Assembly (NCBI RefSeq): GCF_023704175.1
Contig: NZ_CP084530.1
Span: 2,548,501-2,612,500, forward strand
Length of the DNA stretch: 64,000 bases
Source of the DNA: Paenibacillus sp. YPG26
Lineage (GTDB): Bacteria > Bacillota > Bacilli > Paenibacillales > Paenibacillaceae
Direction: 5' to 3'
The stretch's first letter is position 1. Each line of letters begins with the position of its first letter. A program made the translations under genes and the position numbers. The notes beneath the pieces are model-generated. The model was not told the origin of the DNA and searched no databases. It saw only the letters and a program-made list of their open reading frames with translations. Positions 19,105 to 27,981 of the stretch are shown piece by piece.

Positions 19105-19664
19105 TCCGGCGATTCCTCCTTGCTTGCAAGCTGCAGAATCAGCTGGATTTCGCCCCGCTGCATATCCAATGTCTTGGCTATGCCATCAATAGACTTGCCC
19201 TGATCATACAATGCAAATAGCTCAGGGTACCGGTCCCGAACCGTGTTCTTAGGAGCGGCTGGTACTTCCCCGGCGGGCTCTTCCACTAGTGGAGCAGCAG
19301 TCCCCTTGGCGTTCTCCATGGATGCAGGAGGATGTGACTCCAGTCTTCCCACTCTCATCTCTTGCAAAGATGTCAGCTTCTCCACTTCAAGCAGCCGGGT
19401 ACGAAGCTCCGCTACCTGTTCCTGAAGTGAAAGCTGCTTGGCGCTTGTATCCTGTTTGAGTTCAGCCATGAGCTCAATAATTTCTGTGTTTTCCTTTTCA
19501 ATCTCAGTCATGTAATGCTCTAATGTAGCTTCCACATCAGCCGTTCCACTGGATACTTGTCCCCCTACCGGCTTGCGAGTTGGAAGGAACAGAGCATAAC
19601 CGATAATGGCTGCTCCCAGTAGAACGATATAGAACCATGGACTTCCCATTGGCATATTCTTCAC
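19101..19664 (-). CDS. SwrB/YlxL-like single-pass membrane protein with C-terminal HTH-like motif
   Basis: A 187-residue protein: one N-terminal membrane helix (about 9-28), a coiled-coil region (about 45-105), a linker rich in Pro and Ala, and a C-terminal helix-turn-helix-like end (RYPELFALYDQGKSIDGIAK, then LDMQRGEIQLILQLA). This layout and its place behind the sigD end of the fla/che operon match SwrB (YlxL) of Bacillus, which promotes flagellar type III export activation and swarming. Orthology is inferred from position and architecture; sequence similarity outside the C-terminus looks weak. The next gene overlaps by 4 nt. Confidence 0.7.
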   Translation of the reverse strand: MKNMPMGSPWFYIVLLGAAIIGYALFLPTRKPVGGQVSSGTADVEATLEHYMTEIEKENTEIIELMAELKQDTSAKQLSLQEQVAELRTRLLEVEKLTSLQEMRVGRLESHPPASMENAKGTAAPLVEEPAGEVPAAPKNTVRDRYPELFALYDQGKSIDGIAKTLDMQRGEIQLILQLASKEESPE

Positions 19665-19706
19665 CCAATTTACGGTTTGTAGTTATAAGACAAGCACCAC
19701 ACTCAA

Positions 19707-20018
19707 TTACAAAGAAAGATCCAGATGATGTCCTTTGAAAGGATGCTCTGCGGCCCGATCCTTCTCCTGATCATGCGTGTCTTCCCCCTGCTGGCGGTTC
19801 CCTTCTTGGCGGGACGGATGATGATCATCTCTAATAGAAGCATGAGCGGATTCATCCACCTGTGCACTGCGACTGCGATCCCGCTCACTGCTCTTCACAT
19901 TCTGATTCTCTAGCGAATGTTGATGATGCATAGGTCTGTGCATCGCATCCTGCTGCATCCGACCCGCTTCGCTCGTCCGTGGTACTGCAATTTGCAATTC
20001 AACCGACTTGAAATCCAT
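19707..20018 (-). CDS. Conserved hypothetical protein with MDFKSVELQ start, His/Gln/Arg-rich tail
   Basis: About 103 residues. The start (MDFKSVELQIAVPRTSEAG) is compact and looks conserved, and I recall similar short proteins next to FapA genes in other flagellated Firmicutes. The rest is very polar, with many His, Gln, Arg, Asp and Ser residues, and is probably disordered. ATG 20018 has GGATGGTGG about 5 nt upstream; an ATG four codons earlier has no good site. It lies 28 nt after fapA and 42 nt before the swrB-like gene, so it is in the same transcript. No function can be assigned from the sequence. Confidence 0.65.
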   Translation of the reverse strand: MDFKSVELQIAVPRTSEAGRMQQDAMHRPMHHQHSLENQNVKSSERDRSRSAQVDESAHASIRDDHHPSRQEGNRQQGEDTHDQEKDRAAEHPFKGHHLDLSL

Positions 20019-20046
20019 AAGATCCACCATCCCAAAGAAAGATACG

Positions 20047-21462
20047 TTAGATGTATACGGACATAGATATATCACCTTCACTATAATAGAAGGTCATCCG
20101 GGATATCGGATCTTTAATGAATTTGGTATAGCGACCGATCACAATTTTGGATCCGCCATAGATCATTTTAAGTACGTGAACCTTTGCTCTGCTGGTATCC
20201 TCCAGCGATTTCTCGATTTCAAGCATTCGTTCTTTAATCTCGGCCTGCTCTCTGAGATGCTGTTTTCTGGTAAGTCCCAGCTTGGCTCTCATCTGCATCT
20301 TCTCAGTATTCAGCTTCCCTGCGGCTGCCAGCTGATCTAACAAGGTGAGCGCTTTGTCGGTCTTGTCCATGGCCGCTAAATTCTCCTTGAACTGATTCCT
20401 CAGCTCAACCAGCTCATTGCGCAGCTCGGGCAGGACACCTACCTCAATCGTTGTGGTCGTCGACATAGGGTTACCGACAATACGGGCCATCACTTTCTCT
20501 CCGGCCTGAATATTGCCGCCAACAATCAGACCTTTAGTGCCGCTGCAAATGACATCCCGGCCTGCTCTGATATTCGAGTGCATGATGCTCTGAGTTACCA
20601 GCACATCTTCACCAGCGTAGACATTGCCATCTTGGATAAATCCACTCTTCACGTTATGGCCTGCTTTGATATGTCCTTTGTTATAACCGATGATCCCGCC
20701 TGTAATTTCAATTGATCCTCCGGCTTCCAGCTCCGCTCCCTCAACACCGCCGATTACGCGGATATCTCCTGCAGCGGTGACCTTGAATCCCGTAAGCACA
20801 TTCCCGCGGACGATGACGGTTCCCACAAAGTTAATATTACCTGTATTGTAATCCACGTCACCATTAACTTCATAGATAGGGAAGACATTAATCTTCCCTT
20901 TATCGGTTCTGGTCACCAACCCGTCAATGGCCGCATATAGAGCTGTCTGCTCTGGATTGAGAACAACATTTTTACCGACTTTGAATCTGGCCTCTTTGCC
21001 TGGTTTGAAGGGAATTTCTTCCCCCGTAACCGCCACCCCCGTCTTGCCAGGTGCAGGAGGGACAAGCTCTGCAATCAGCTGCCCTCTATGCAAATTGTTC
21101 AGCCGGATTACATCCTTGTAATCCACACTGCCATCTTCATTCTCATTCGGCCCATGCTGCTCTTGGTTAAGCGGAATCGCATAGCGGACAAATCCGTCCT
21201 CTCCTTTAACAGGAGCTGTACCTTCAGCAATCGCGGTGTGTCTGAACATGGGGTCGGTCGGATTCGCCAGGAAGCGGTGCAGGACATCCAGCTGAATTCC
21301 GTGAGTGATTCCATTAGCCGCCAAGAAGCTCTGAAGCTGTTCAAAGCTGCATGTGAGACCTTCTTCATCCTCTTTAATTAATTTGAGGTAGGCAGAACTC
21401 TTGTCCTCTGAAAGCGCTATACTTAAAAACTGGTTCAAATCTAAATCAACATGCTCGGCCAT
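20047..21462 (-). CDS. fapA: FapA family protein (DUF342, polymer-forming beta-helix)
   Basis: A 471-residue DUF342 protein. The N-terminal part carries the FapA domain. The middle (about 205-335) is a repetitive right-handed beta-helix with regularly spaced Gly and Asn: NGDVDYNTGNINFVGTVIV, then repeats such as AGGSIEITGGIIGYNKG, HIKAGHNVKSGFIQDG and NIQAGEKV. The C-terminal third is a coiled coil (about 345-430). Family members have been linked to polar flagellum placement or envelope scaffolding; the exact role here is unknown. ATG 21462 is taken because GAGGGAG is 6-7 nt upstream. It follows sigD by 36 nt. Confidence 0.88.
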   Translation of the reverse strand: MAEHVDLDLNQFLSIALSEDKSSAYLKLIKEDEEGLTCSFEQLQSFLAANGITHGIQLDVLHRFLANPTDPMFRHTAIAEGTAPVKGEDGFVRYAIPLNQEQHGPNENEDGSVDYKDVIRLNNLHRGQLIAELVPPAPGKTGVAVTGEEIPFKPGKEARFKVGKNVVLNPEQTALYAAIDGLVTRTDKGKINVFPIYEVNGDVDYNTGNINFVGTVIVRGNVLTGFKVTAAGDIRVIGGVEGAELEAGGSIEITGGIIGYNKGHIKAGHNVKSGFIQDGNVYAGEDVLVTQSIMHSNIRAGRDVICSGTKGLIVGGNIQAGEKVMARIVGNPMSTTTTIEVGVLPELRNELVELRNQFKENLAAMDKTDKALTLLDQLAAAGKLNTEKMQMRAKLGLTRKQHLREQAEIKERMLEIEKSLEDTSRAKVHVLKMIYGGSKIVIGRYTKFIKDPISRMTFYYSEGDISMSVYI

Positions 21463-21498
21463 CCCAAACTCCCTCATTCCTCTAATTCGTCTAATACT

Positions 21499-22287
21499 CT
21501 AGTCATCTTGCATTAACAGATCCCGCTGTTTATCCAAGCTGCCACGAAGCCTTAGGATCGCTTTGGAATGTAGCTGAGAGATTCGCGAAGGAGATAAAGA
21601 CATAACCTCCGCTATTTCGCTCAGTGATAAGTCTTCATAATAAAGTAAAGAAATGACTGTGCGTTCTTTTTCAGTCAATTTCTCGATTCCCTTAGTCAGT
21701 GATTCTTTTAAATGGAATTCGCGGACCTTATAGTCCGGATTCTTAGCTTTGTCATCAACGAGAACAGAGATTCTTGTCTCGGAATCCTCTTCCCGTATCG
21801 GGTCCTCCAAGGAACAGAGGCTCATTACTGCTACTTCCTGAAGCATGTGCTGAAATTCTTTTACTGAAACATCGAGATGCTTGCTCATCTCTTCATCCGA
21901 TACTGTACGAAGATACTGCTGCTCCAACTGCTGGTAGCCTTCTTCGATCTTCTTTGCTTTCTCTCTTACAGAGCGGGGAACCCAGTCACCTTGACGAAGC
22001 CCGTCCAATATTGCACCGCGGACTCTCCAAGACGCATAGGTCTCAAACTGCAGACCCCGTTTATAATCGAATTTCTCCACGGCATCAATGAGTCCCATTA
22101 CACCGTTGCTGGCTAAATCATCTTTAGATACATTTTTGGGAAGGCCCACAGCCAATCTGCCTGACACATAATCCACGATCGGAAGATGCTTCTCAATCAG
22201 TGTCTTTTTTGCCTCGATATCGCCGTGTTCCTTCCATCTCTCCCAGACGTCAGCGTAATTAAGAGGCATTGATTTTCGCTCATTCAA
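21499..22287 (-). CDS. sigD: RNA polymerase sigma factor SigD/FliA
   Basis: Sigma-28 family factor that transcribes late flagellar, motility and autolysin genes. The 262-residue protein shows region 2 (HLPIVDYVSGRLAVGLP, then SNGVMGLIDAVEKFDYKRG and FETYASWRVRGAILDGLRQ), region 3 with RSVREKAKKIEEGYQQLE, and region 4 (EKERTVISLLYYEDLSLSEI, SPSRISQLHSKAI). It is near the distal end of the fla/che operon as in Bacillus, so its level depends on completing that long transcript. I see no anti-sigma gene flgM in this window. Confidence 0.97.
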   Translation of the reverse strand: MNERKSMPLNYADVWERWKEHGDIEAKKTLIEKHLPIVDYVSGRLAVGLPKNVSKDDLASNGVMGLIDAVEKFDYKRGLQFETYASWRVRGAILDGLRQGDWVPRSVREKAKKIEEGYQQLEQQYLRTVSDEEMSKHLDVSVKEFQHMLQEVAVMSLCSLEDPIREEDSETRISVLVDDKAKNPDYKVREFHLKESLTKGIEKLTEKERTVISLLYYEDLSLSEIAEVMSLSPSRISQLHSKAILRLRGSLDKQRDLLMQDD

Positions 22288-22301
22288 TTACCTCACCCTC
22301 C

Positions 22302-22721
22302 TTATTTTTCTGTCAGGTGACGAAGGGCTTTGGCCATCTCTTCAGGATCTTGCTCGGATGTCTTGACGAGTTTCGGCGGATTGAGCGGTGAGAATTCACT
22401 AGGCTCGCTGGGTACATCAGGTTTTTGTTTCAGGAGATCATTTAATTCTTCAGTCTCATCCGGCGTTGTCAAATCCAGCATGGTTCCCAGGTCCTCATCA
22501 TCTGCGGAAGCTCTCATCCCGGAGTAATCGGGGTTAGAAGGAGCTGTACGAAGAAATCCGAGTAACCATCTGAGGGCAAAAGCCAATATAAACCAAACTA
22601 TAAATGCTATACAGCTGCGTATTAAGCTAGTCGTTAATATATTGTTGCTGAAAGATACTATAAATGTAAGTATAAATCCTATTGCTCCAAACAACCAGTT
22701 AAACCTTATTTTTCCAGCCAT
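22302..22721 (-). CDS. Unknown two-helix membrane protein between cheD and sigD
   Basis: A 139-residue protein with two N-terminal hydrophobic helices (about 8-27 and 33-56) and an acidic, proline-containing cytoplasmic tail of about 80 residues (DDEDLGTMLDLTTPDETEE) ending in DPEEMAKALRHLTEK. It starts 2 nt after cheD ends and is 14 nt before sigD, so it is certainly part of the operon. Bacillus subtilis has no gene at this point. A role in chemotaxis, motility or SigD control is only suggested by context. Confidence 0.8.
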   Translation of the reverse strand: MAGKIRFNWLFGAIGFILTFIVSFSNNILTTSLIRSCIAFIVWFILAFALRWLLGFLRTAPSNPDYSGMRASADDEDLGTMLDLTTPDETEELNDLLKQKPDVPSEPSEFSPLNPPKLVKTSEQDPEEMAKALRHLTEK

Positions 22722-22723
22722 GG

Positions 22724-23221
22724 CTATAGTTCCTTTTTACCCATTTGTACACTGCGTATGAATAATATACCCGTTTCACAATCCATTTCTATCGTACGGC
22801 CGTAATTTCCTCCTGTGTCCTCCCCAATGATAGGCACGCCGAGCTCATTCAGTCTCGCCTTGCAGGACTCAACATTTCGAGGGCCAATCCGGAGAGCGTC
22901 TCCTTTACCAGCAAAACTGAACATCTGTGAACCGCCGGCCATCTTAGCCACCAGGCGTTTGGGAGACGCACCAAGGGATATCACTTTCTGGTAGATCGCA
23001 GGAACAGCGGTATCCGCGTATTTCGCTATGTTGAGTGCTCCCTCACGGGCTATCTCTGAGGAAGGAAGCATGACATGGGCTAACGCGCCGACCTTAACGT
23101 GTGGGTCGTAGAGGGTTACCCCCACACAGGAACCCAGCCCTGTTGTACGGATAAGTCCTTCCTTCTCGATCACATCAAGCTCGGCCATTCCCACTTTGAT
23201 AATACGCTGTTGATCAATCAT
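22724..23221 (-). CDS. cheD: Chemoreceptor glutamine deamidase CheD
   Basis: Deamidates specific glutamines of chemoreceptors and binds CheC. The 165-residue protein has the Cys-His catalytic elements in TTGLGSCVGVTLYD and GALAHVMLPSS, plus KMAGGSQMF and the GGNYGRTIEMDCETG C-terminal stretch. ATG 23221 is chosen because it overlaps the cheC stop by 8 nt and the family starts there; longer readings would run into cheC. The CheC/CheD pair is the Bacillus-type adaptation system. Confidence 0.97.
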   Translation of the reverse strand: MIDQQRIIKVGMAELDVIEKEGLIRTTGLGSCVGVTLYDPHVKVGALAHVMLPSSEIAREGALNIAKYADTAVPAIYQKVISLGASPKRLVAKMAGGSQMFSFAGKGDALRIGPRNVESCKARLNELGVPIIGEDTGGNYGRTIEMDCETGILFIRSVQMGKKEL

Positions 23222-23840
23222 GATTCTTCGGCACTCCCAGCGCGGTGAAAATTTGGTCAAAGGATTCAGGATCTGGGATCAGGAAAAACTGACCTTCCAC
23301 CTCCTGCTGTCCTTCGATAAAGGTTGTATCTATCAATAATGCATCGTCACCCATTTCACCGAACTGTAAAAGTCCATAGCTTAGAATCGCTCCAGCCATA
23401 TCTATTGCTAGCGCAGGCACCGTAGGAGACAATGATAGACGTGTAAAATCAGCGAGTGAGGACAGATAGGAACCCGCCAGAATATTCCCGATTTCGGACA
23501 GGGCTGACCATTCCATTTCTGTGAATTCTTCCTCGTCATCCACAGTCAGATAAGCAAATCTTCTCAGCAGCTTCTTCGCCGCTTCCGGACTAAGAATGAA
23601 GAACAGGTTACCCGGGGCATCTCCTTCCACCCGAAAGAAGATAGCCAGCACGATCTTCTCTGCGCCGCCAACTCTCTCGGCAATCGCTTCGAATGGAAGC
23701 ATTTGCACCTTCGGCACGGCCATGTCGATCGGCTTGTCCAGCAAGCAGGACAATGCAGTGGCGGCGTTACCTGCTCCGATATTTCCGATTTCTTTCAAAA
23801 TATCCATTTTAAATTCCGCATAGTCCTTGAACAAGTCCAC
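23214..23840 (-). CDS. cheC: CheY-P phosphatase CheC
   Basis: Dephosphorylates CheY-P and is enhanced by CheD. The 208-residue protein has both CheC/FliY-type phosphatase sites: EIGNIGAGNAATAL in the N-terminal half and SEIGNILAGSYLSSL in the second half, each with the Glu and Asn pair. The start is GTG 23840, three bases after the cheW stop, with AGAGGG within the end of cheW. Confidence 0.97.
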   Translation of the reverse strand: MDLFKDYAEFKMDILKEIGNIGAGNAATALSCLLDKPIDMAVPKVQMLPFEAIAERVGGAEKIVLAIFFRVEGDAPGNLFFILSPEAAKKLLRRFAYLTVDDEEEFTEMEWSALSEIGNILAGSYLSSLADFTRLSLSPTVPALAIDMAGAILSYGLLQFGEMGDDALLIDTTFIEGQQEVEGQFFLIPDPESFDQIFTALGVPKNHD

Positions 23841-23843
23841 AGT

Positions 23844-24305
23844 TTAGCCCTCTAAACTTTCTAATTGAATAATCTCATTTCTGTTCAGCACTTCTGATAA
23901 ATTAAGCATAATCAGCAGCCGTTCTTCGGAGATACGGGCCACTCCATCCAGGTACTTAGCTTTAATTCCTCCAACTACCTCTGGCGGGGAATCAATGATA
24001 TCCGTGTTCAAATCGATAACATCGTTGGCGGAATCTACAATGAATCCAACCTCTAATTCCTCTGCTGCCACAATGATAATGCGGCTTTGTTCTGTGAACT
24101 CAGCTTCAGGCAGCCCAAAGCGGCCGCGCAGATCAATGACTGGAATAACTACACCACGTAGGTTAATAACCCCTTTCACGAATGCAAAAGTCTTGGGCAC
24201 ACGGGTAATCGGTAAGATCCGTTCGATTGTCTGCACCTTATCTACTTCAATTCCGTATTCTTCTTCCCCGAGTTTGAACACGATAACTTTGATGTCTTGT
24301 CCCAT
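23844..24305 (-). CDS. cheW: Chemotaxis coupling protein CheW
   Basis: Scaffold joining receptors and CheA. One CheW domain makes up the whole 153-residue protein: IKVIVFKLGEEEYGIEVDKV, then the ITRVPKTFAFVKGVINLRG and VIPVIDLRGRFGLPE core. A GGAGGAG ribosome binding site precedes the ATG. It lies 53 nt after cheA and 3 nt before cheC. Confidence 0.98.
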   Translation of the reverse strand: MGQDIKVIVFKLGEEEYGIEVDKVQTIERILPITRVPKTFAFVKGVINLRGVVIPVIDLRGRFGLPEAEFTEQSRIIIVAAEELEVGFIVDSANDVIDLNTDIIDSPPEVVGGIKAKYLDGVARISEERLLIMLNLSEVLNRNEIIQLESLEG

Positions 24306-24358
24306 TGTAACTCCTCCTAAATGGTTATCCGCAATAATTGAAGCTTACTACCTGCTTG

Positions 24359-26440
24359 CTACTTGATGAAAGTATTAGGATCTATGATAAGAGCAACCTG
24401 TCCATCACCCAGTATCGTCGCACCGGCAACCCCCGGAATGGAAGGAAGATACTTCCCAAGATTTTTGATAACAATTTCGTTCTGGCCGATAAACTCCTCA
24501 ACGGTTAAGGCGGCCAGACGATCGCCCTTGCGAATCACGACAATTTCTGTCTCTTCTTCCGCGGTCTCGTCAAAGTCAGCCACATCGAATATATTCGCCA
24601 GTGAAAGCAGCGGAATGTGCGCATCCCGGTATGGAACCATCGTGTATCCATGCAGGGAGCGGATTTGACTGCGCTTGATCATCCCCGTCTCTACAATGGA
24701 CGATAGAGGAATCGCATATTTCTCGCTTCCAAGCTTGATCAGCATAGCTGAAATGATCGAAAGTGTGAGCGGAAGCTGTACTGAGAACTTGGTACCTTGA
24801 CCCCATTTGGAAGTAATGAGCACCGTACCACCAAGTGACTCGATTTTGGTCTTCACGACATCAAGTCCAACTCCCCGGCCTGAAATATCCGATATAACCT
24901 CAGCTGTACTAAAGCCTGGAGCAAATAGCAGCTGAGCCACCTCATCATCCGTAAGCGAGCTTGCCTCCTCAGACGAGACAACTCCGTTCTTGACCGCTTT
25001 GGCAGCTACCTTCTCCCGGTTAACCCCGTATCCGTCATCTTCAATCTCAATGAATACATGGTTGCCGCTATGGAAGGCGCGGAGCTGAATTGTACCTGTC
25101 TCCGGCTTGCCAGCTGCAGCGCGGTCAGCGGTTGTCTCAACACCATGGTCAACGGCATTTCGCAAAAGGTGAACCAGCGGGTCGCCGATCTCATCAATAA
25201 CCGTGCGGTCCAGCTCGGTCTCCGCACCCAAAATAACAAGGTCAATCTTCTTGTTCAGAGACTTCGCCAAATCTCTTACCATACGAGGGAAGCGATTGAA
25301 CACCGTGTCAACAGGAACCATGCGCAGCTTAAGAACAATATTCTGCAGGTCAGTGCTGACCCGGCTCATATGTTCAACCGTCTCGGTCAATTCCGTTCTC
25401 TTAATCTCACCGGCAAGCTGCTCTAACCGAACCCGGTCAATCAGCAGCTCGCTGAACAGATTCATAAGTACATCTAACCGATCAATGTCCACACGAATCG
25501 TTCTTGAGGGAGCTGCCGCAGCTTTACGCACTGGGGCATCTGCAGCCTGCGCTGTTTTGGGAGCTGGCACGCCGGAGCCAGTCGGGGCAGAAGGAGCTGC
25601 CGCTGGAGCTGCTGGAGCTGCCGGAGTCTCTACGGCCGCAGCCGTCTCAGAAGCACCGCTTTGAGAAATTTGCTTGAGAGATTCCACGTCCAGAACAATT
25701 ACTTTGGCACTGCCAATTTCAGAAACATTCATAATCATACTTTCCAGCTCAGACGCATCTTTTTGTGTTATGTAGTAGAGCGAGAAACTACGATCGAACT
25801 TCTCTTGTTCGATATCCTGTACGGTTGGGTGTGATTTCACCACTTCACCAAATCGTTCAAGAAGGTCAAATACCATATAGGCTCTTACTGCTTTAAGCTG
25901 GCAGTCATCACGAATAGCCACATCGATAAATAGAACCTGGTGACCTTCTGTTATAGACTGTTCCAATACAGAGTACTGGAACTCATCCAGCTGGAGCGGA
26001 TTCTCTCCTGTATTAGCCTTAACCGTGGATGCGGCTGCAGGGGCAGACGCCAAGGGATTCTCCCCTCTGACTATGGCCTGAAGGTTGGCAACGATGGACG
26101 TGACATCCTCTTTACCTTCCCCACCCTGGGTAATATCCTGAACCATCGATTGCAGGGCATCAAGGCCTTTAAACAAGGTGTCGAATATAAAATCCTGCAT
26201 CTTCAGCTTGTCGTTGCGCACAAGGTCAAGCACATTCTCCATTTGGTGTGTCAGAGACGCGAGATCCTCGAATCCCATAGTGGCAGCCATACCCTTCAAG
26301 GTATGTGCAGATCTAAAAATAACCTGAACGATAGATATATCTTCCGGGTTGTCCTCAAGCTCCAGCATTTTCTCATTTAACGATTGCAGATGATCATTTG
26401 ACTCATCAATAAACATGGATAAATATTGATTCATGTCCAT
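24359..26440 (-). CDS. cheA: Chemotaxis histidine kinase CheA
   Basis: Receptor-controlled kinase that phosphorylates CheY and CheB. The 693-residue protein has the P1 Hpt domain with phosphorylated His46 (FRSAHTLKGMAATMG), a P2-like response regulator-binding region (about 155-265), an Ala/Pro linker (about 280-325), P3 dimerisation, P4 ATPase (LLRNAVDHGVE, DDGYGVN, FAPGFSTAEVISDISGRGVG) and the P5 CheW-like regulatory domain. The start MDMNQYLSMFIDES has AGGAGG at 9 nt and matches Bacillus CheA. Confidence 0.98.
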   Translation of the reverse strand: MDMNQYLSMFIDESNDHLQSLNEKMLELEDNPEDISIVQVIFRSAHTLKGMAATMGFEDLASLTHQMENVLDLVRNDKLKMQDFIFDTLFKGLDALQSMVQDITQGGEGKEDVTSIVANLQAIVRGENPLASAPAAASTVKANTGENPLQLDEFQYSVLEQSITEGHQVLFIDVAIRDDCQLKAVRAYMVFDLLERFGEVVKSHPTVQDIEQEKFDRSFSLYYITQKDASELESMIMNVSEIGSAKVIVLDVESLKQISQSGASETAAAVETPAAPAAPAAAPSAPTGSGVPAPKTAQAADAPVRKAAAAPSRTIRVDIDRLDVLMNLFSELLIDRVRLEQLAGEIKRTELTETVEHMSRVSTDLQNIVLKLRMVPVDTVFNRFPRMVRDLAKSLNKKIDLVILGAETELDRTVIDEIGDPLVHLLRNAVDHGVETTADRAAAGKPETGTIQLRAFHSGNHVFIEIEDDGYGVNREKVAAKAVKNGVVSSEEASSLTDDEVAQLLFAPGFSTAEVISDISGRGVGLDVVKTKIESLGGTVLITSKWGQGTKFSVQLPLTLSIISAMLIKLGSEKYAIPLSSIVETGMIKRSQIRSLHGYTMVPYRDAHIPLLSLANIFDVADFDETAEEETEIVVIRKGDRLAALTVEEFIGQNEIVIKNLGKYLPSIPGVAGATILGDGQVALIIDPNTFIK

Positions 26441-26471
26441 GGTGAGACACCTCCTCAAGGATAACTTCCCG

Positions 26472-27950
26472 TTATTTCACTACTTGTACTAGCTTTGGCG
26501 CAATATCATGAAGCGGTAACACATGACTCACACATTTCAATTCCACCGCGGATCGCGGCATTCCATAAACCACACAGGTTTCTTCACTTTCTGCAAAGGT
26601 GGAGGTCACTCCCGCATCATACAACCGCTTCATGACTCTCGCCCCATCGCTTCCCATGCCCGTCAGCAGAACTATGTGCCGCTTGAGGGACTCCAAAGGC
26701 TGGAGGGACTCGTACAAGACATCCGCAGAAGGTCTATGACCATTGCGCAGCTCATCCTTATTCAACTCGATCCGGTATCCGCCACCGCTGGATGGCTTAA
26801 CCGTGATGTGATATCCACCCGGGGCGATATATGCCCAGCCCTTTTTGATCTCCATGCCCTCTTCGGCTTCAACTACATGCAGCGGACTCAAGCTGTTAAG
26901 CCGCTGAGCGAGTGAGTGTGTGAAGTTAGGCGGCATATGCTGAACAATGACAATAGGTGCTGGAAAGTCCGCCGGAATCTGTTCCAGCAGGGTCTTGAGT
27001 GCCCTTGGACCTCCGGTCGAACATCCTATAGCTACAATATCGGTATAAGTACCCGTACGATGAAGACTTGCGGGTCTGCTGTCTTGTCTACCAGCCGGTT
27101 CCCGTTCCGGTGTCTTACTATCGTGAACAACACCATTCGTCTTAACCCTTGCCACATCGCCTGCCGCTGGTGGCCTGCTGGATTGTGGCAGCCGCTCCTC
27201 TGTGCTTGTGCCTGGCTGGATCTTCGGAGCTTGGGGTGACTTGGGAACTGCTCTACCTGACATTCCAGCCTTGTCTTTGTCCAAAGGACCGCCCCTCAGA
27301 TCCGGCGCTTCGGATACACTCCGCAGCGGCCTGTTCCGGAGCTTGCTCTGGTGTGTATCCGCAGGCTTAGTCTGCGGCTTGACCGTGGCCTGTTCCAGAT
27401 GGTCAGCAGACGGCTTTCCTTCGCTGCCTTTATCTTTCGGCATCACTTTGGCAGGTGGTGTAAGTGGAAGCGGAGACGGCTCAGGAAGTGCTCTCGTGGT
27501 GGCAGCTTTCCCAGAATCAGCTTCTATTCGTGCTTCCCTACGTTCCTGAGCTTGCATCGCCGTGGCAATCTTCTCCCGGAGCGCCTGCCCAACTTCGTCA
27601 ATTCCCTGTGAGCTTGTCGTTAACGATGGCTTGCGAATGAAGTCGAAGGCCCCAAGCTCAAGAGCCATAATGGTCTCCCTCATCCCCTCTTCATTAATAC
27701 CAGACAGCATAATGACCGGGATTGGCTTGTCCGCCATAATCTTCCGAAGCGCTTCAAGACCATTCATTTCCGGCATCTCCACATCCATCGTTACTAGATC
27801 AGGCTGTAGTTGGGCAATGAGCTCAATGGCTTCTTTCCCGTTTTGAGCTGTACCCTCTACTTTGAGCAGGGGATCCTGTTCGATCAAATCGGAAATTATC
27901 TTTCGCATAAACGCCGAATCGTCAACTACCAGAATGCGATAAGGCCTCAT
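26472..27950 (-). CDS. cheB: Chemoreceptor glutamate methylesterase CheB with unusually long linker
   Basis: Removes receptor methyl groups and deamidates receptors during adaptation. It has an N-terminal receiver domain with Asp56 (LVTMDVEMPEMNG) and a C-terminal esterase (from about residue 303) with the Ser-His-Asp triad in IGCSTGGP, VIVQHMPPNFT and LLTGMGSDG. The 492-residue length exceeds the usual 350 or so because the linker between the domains spans about 170 residues, is rich in Pro, Lys, Ser and Arg, and looks disordered. The frame is intact throughout. It follows flhG by 31 nt. Confidence 0.97.
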   Translation of the reverse strand: MRPYRILVVDDSAFMRKIISDLIEQDPLLKVEGTAQNGKEAIELIAQLQPDLVTMDVEMPEMNGLEALRKIMADKPIPVIMLSGINEEGMRETIMALELGAFDFIRKPSLTTSSQGIDEVGQALREKIATAMQAQERREARIEADSGKAATTRALPEPSPLPLTPPAKVMPKDKGSEGKPSADHLEQATVKPQTKPADTHQSKLRNRPLRSVSEAPDLRGGPLDKDKAGMSGRAVPKSPQAPKIQPGTSTEERLPQSSRPPAAGDVARVKTNGVVHDSKTPEREPAGRQDSRPASLHRTGTYTDIVAIGCSTGGPRALKTLLEQIPADFPAPIVIVQHMPPNFTHSLAQRLNSLSPLHVVEAEEGMEIKKGWAYIAPGGYHITVKPSSGGGYRIELNKDELRNGHRPSADVLYESLQPLESLKRHIVLLTGMGSDGARVMKRLYDAGVTSTFAESEETCVVYGMPRSAVELKCVSHVLPLHDIAPKLVQVVK

Positions 27951-27981
27951 GTTTTGTTCCTCCTGTTCCTATCATCAAGAA

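Noticed and set aside
23844..26440. A second che system or receptor gene
   Set aside because: Only single copies of cheA, cheW, cheB, cheC and cheD are present, and no methyl-accepting receptor or cheR is seen in the window.
26472..27950. Frameshifted or fused cheB
   Set aside because: The long linker is in frame between two complete domains and codon use looks continuous.
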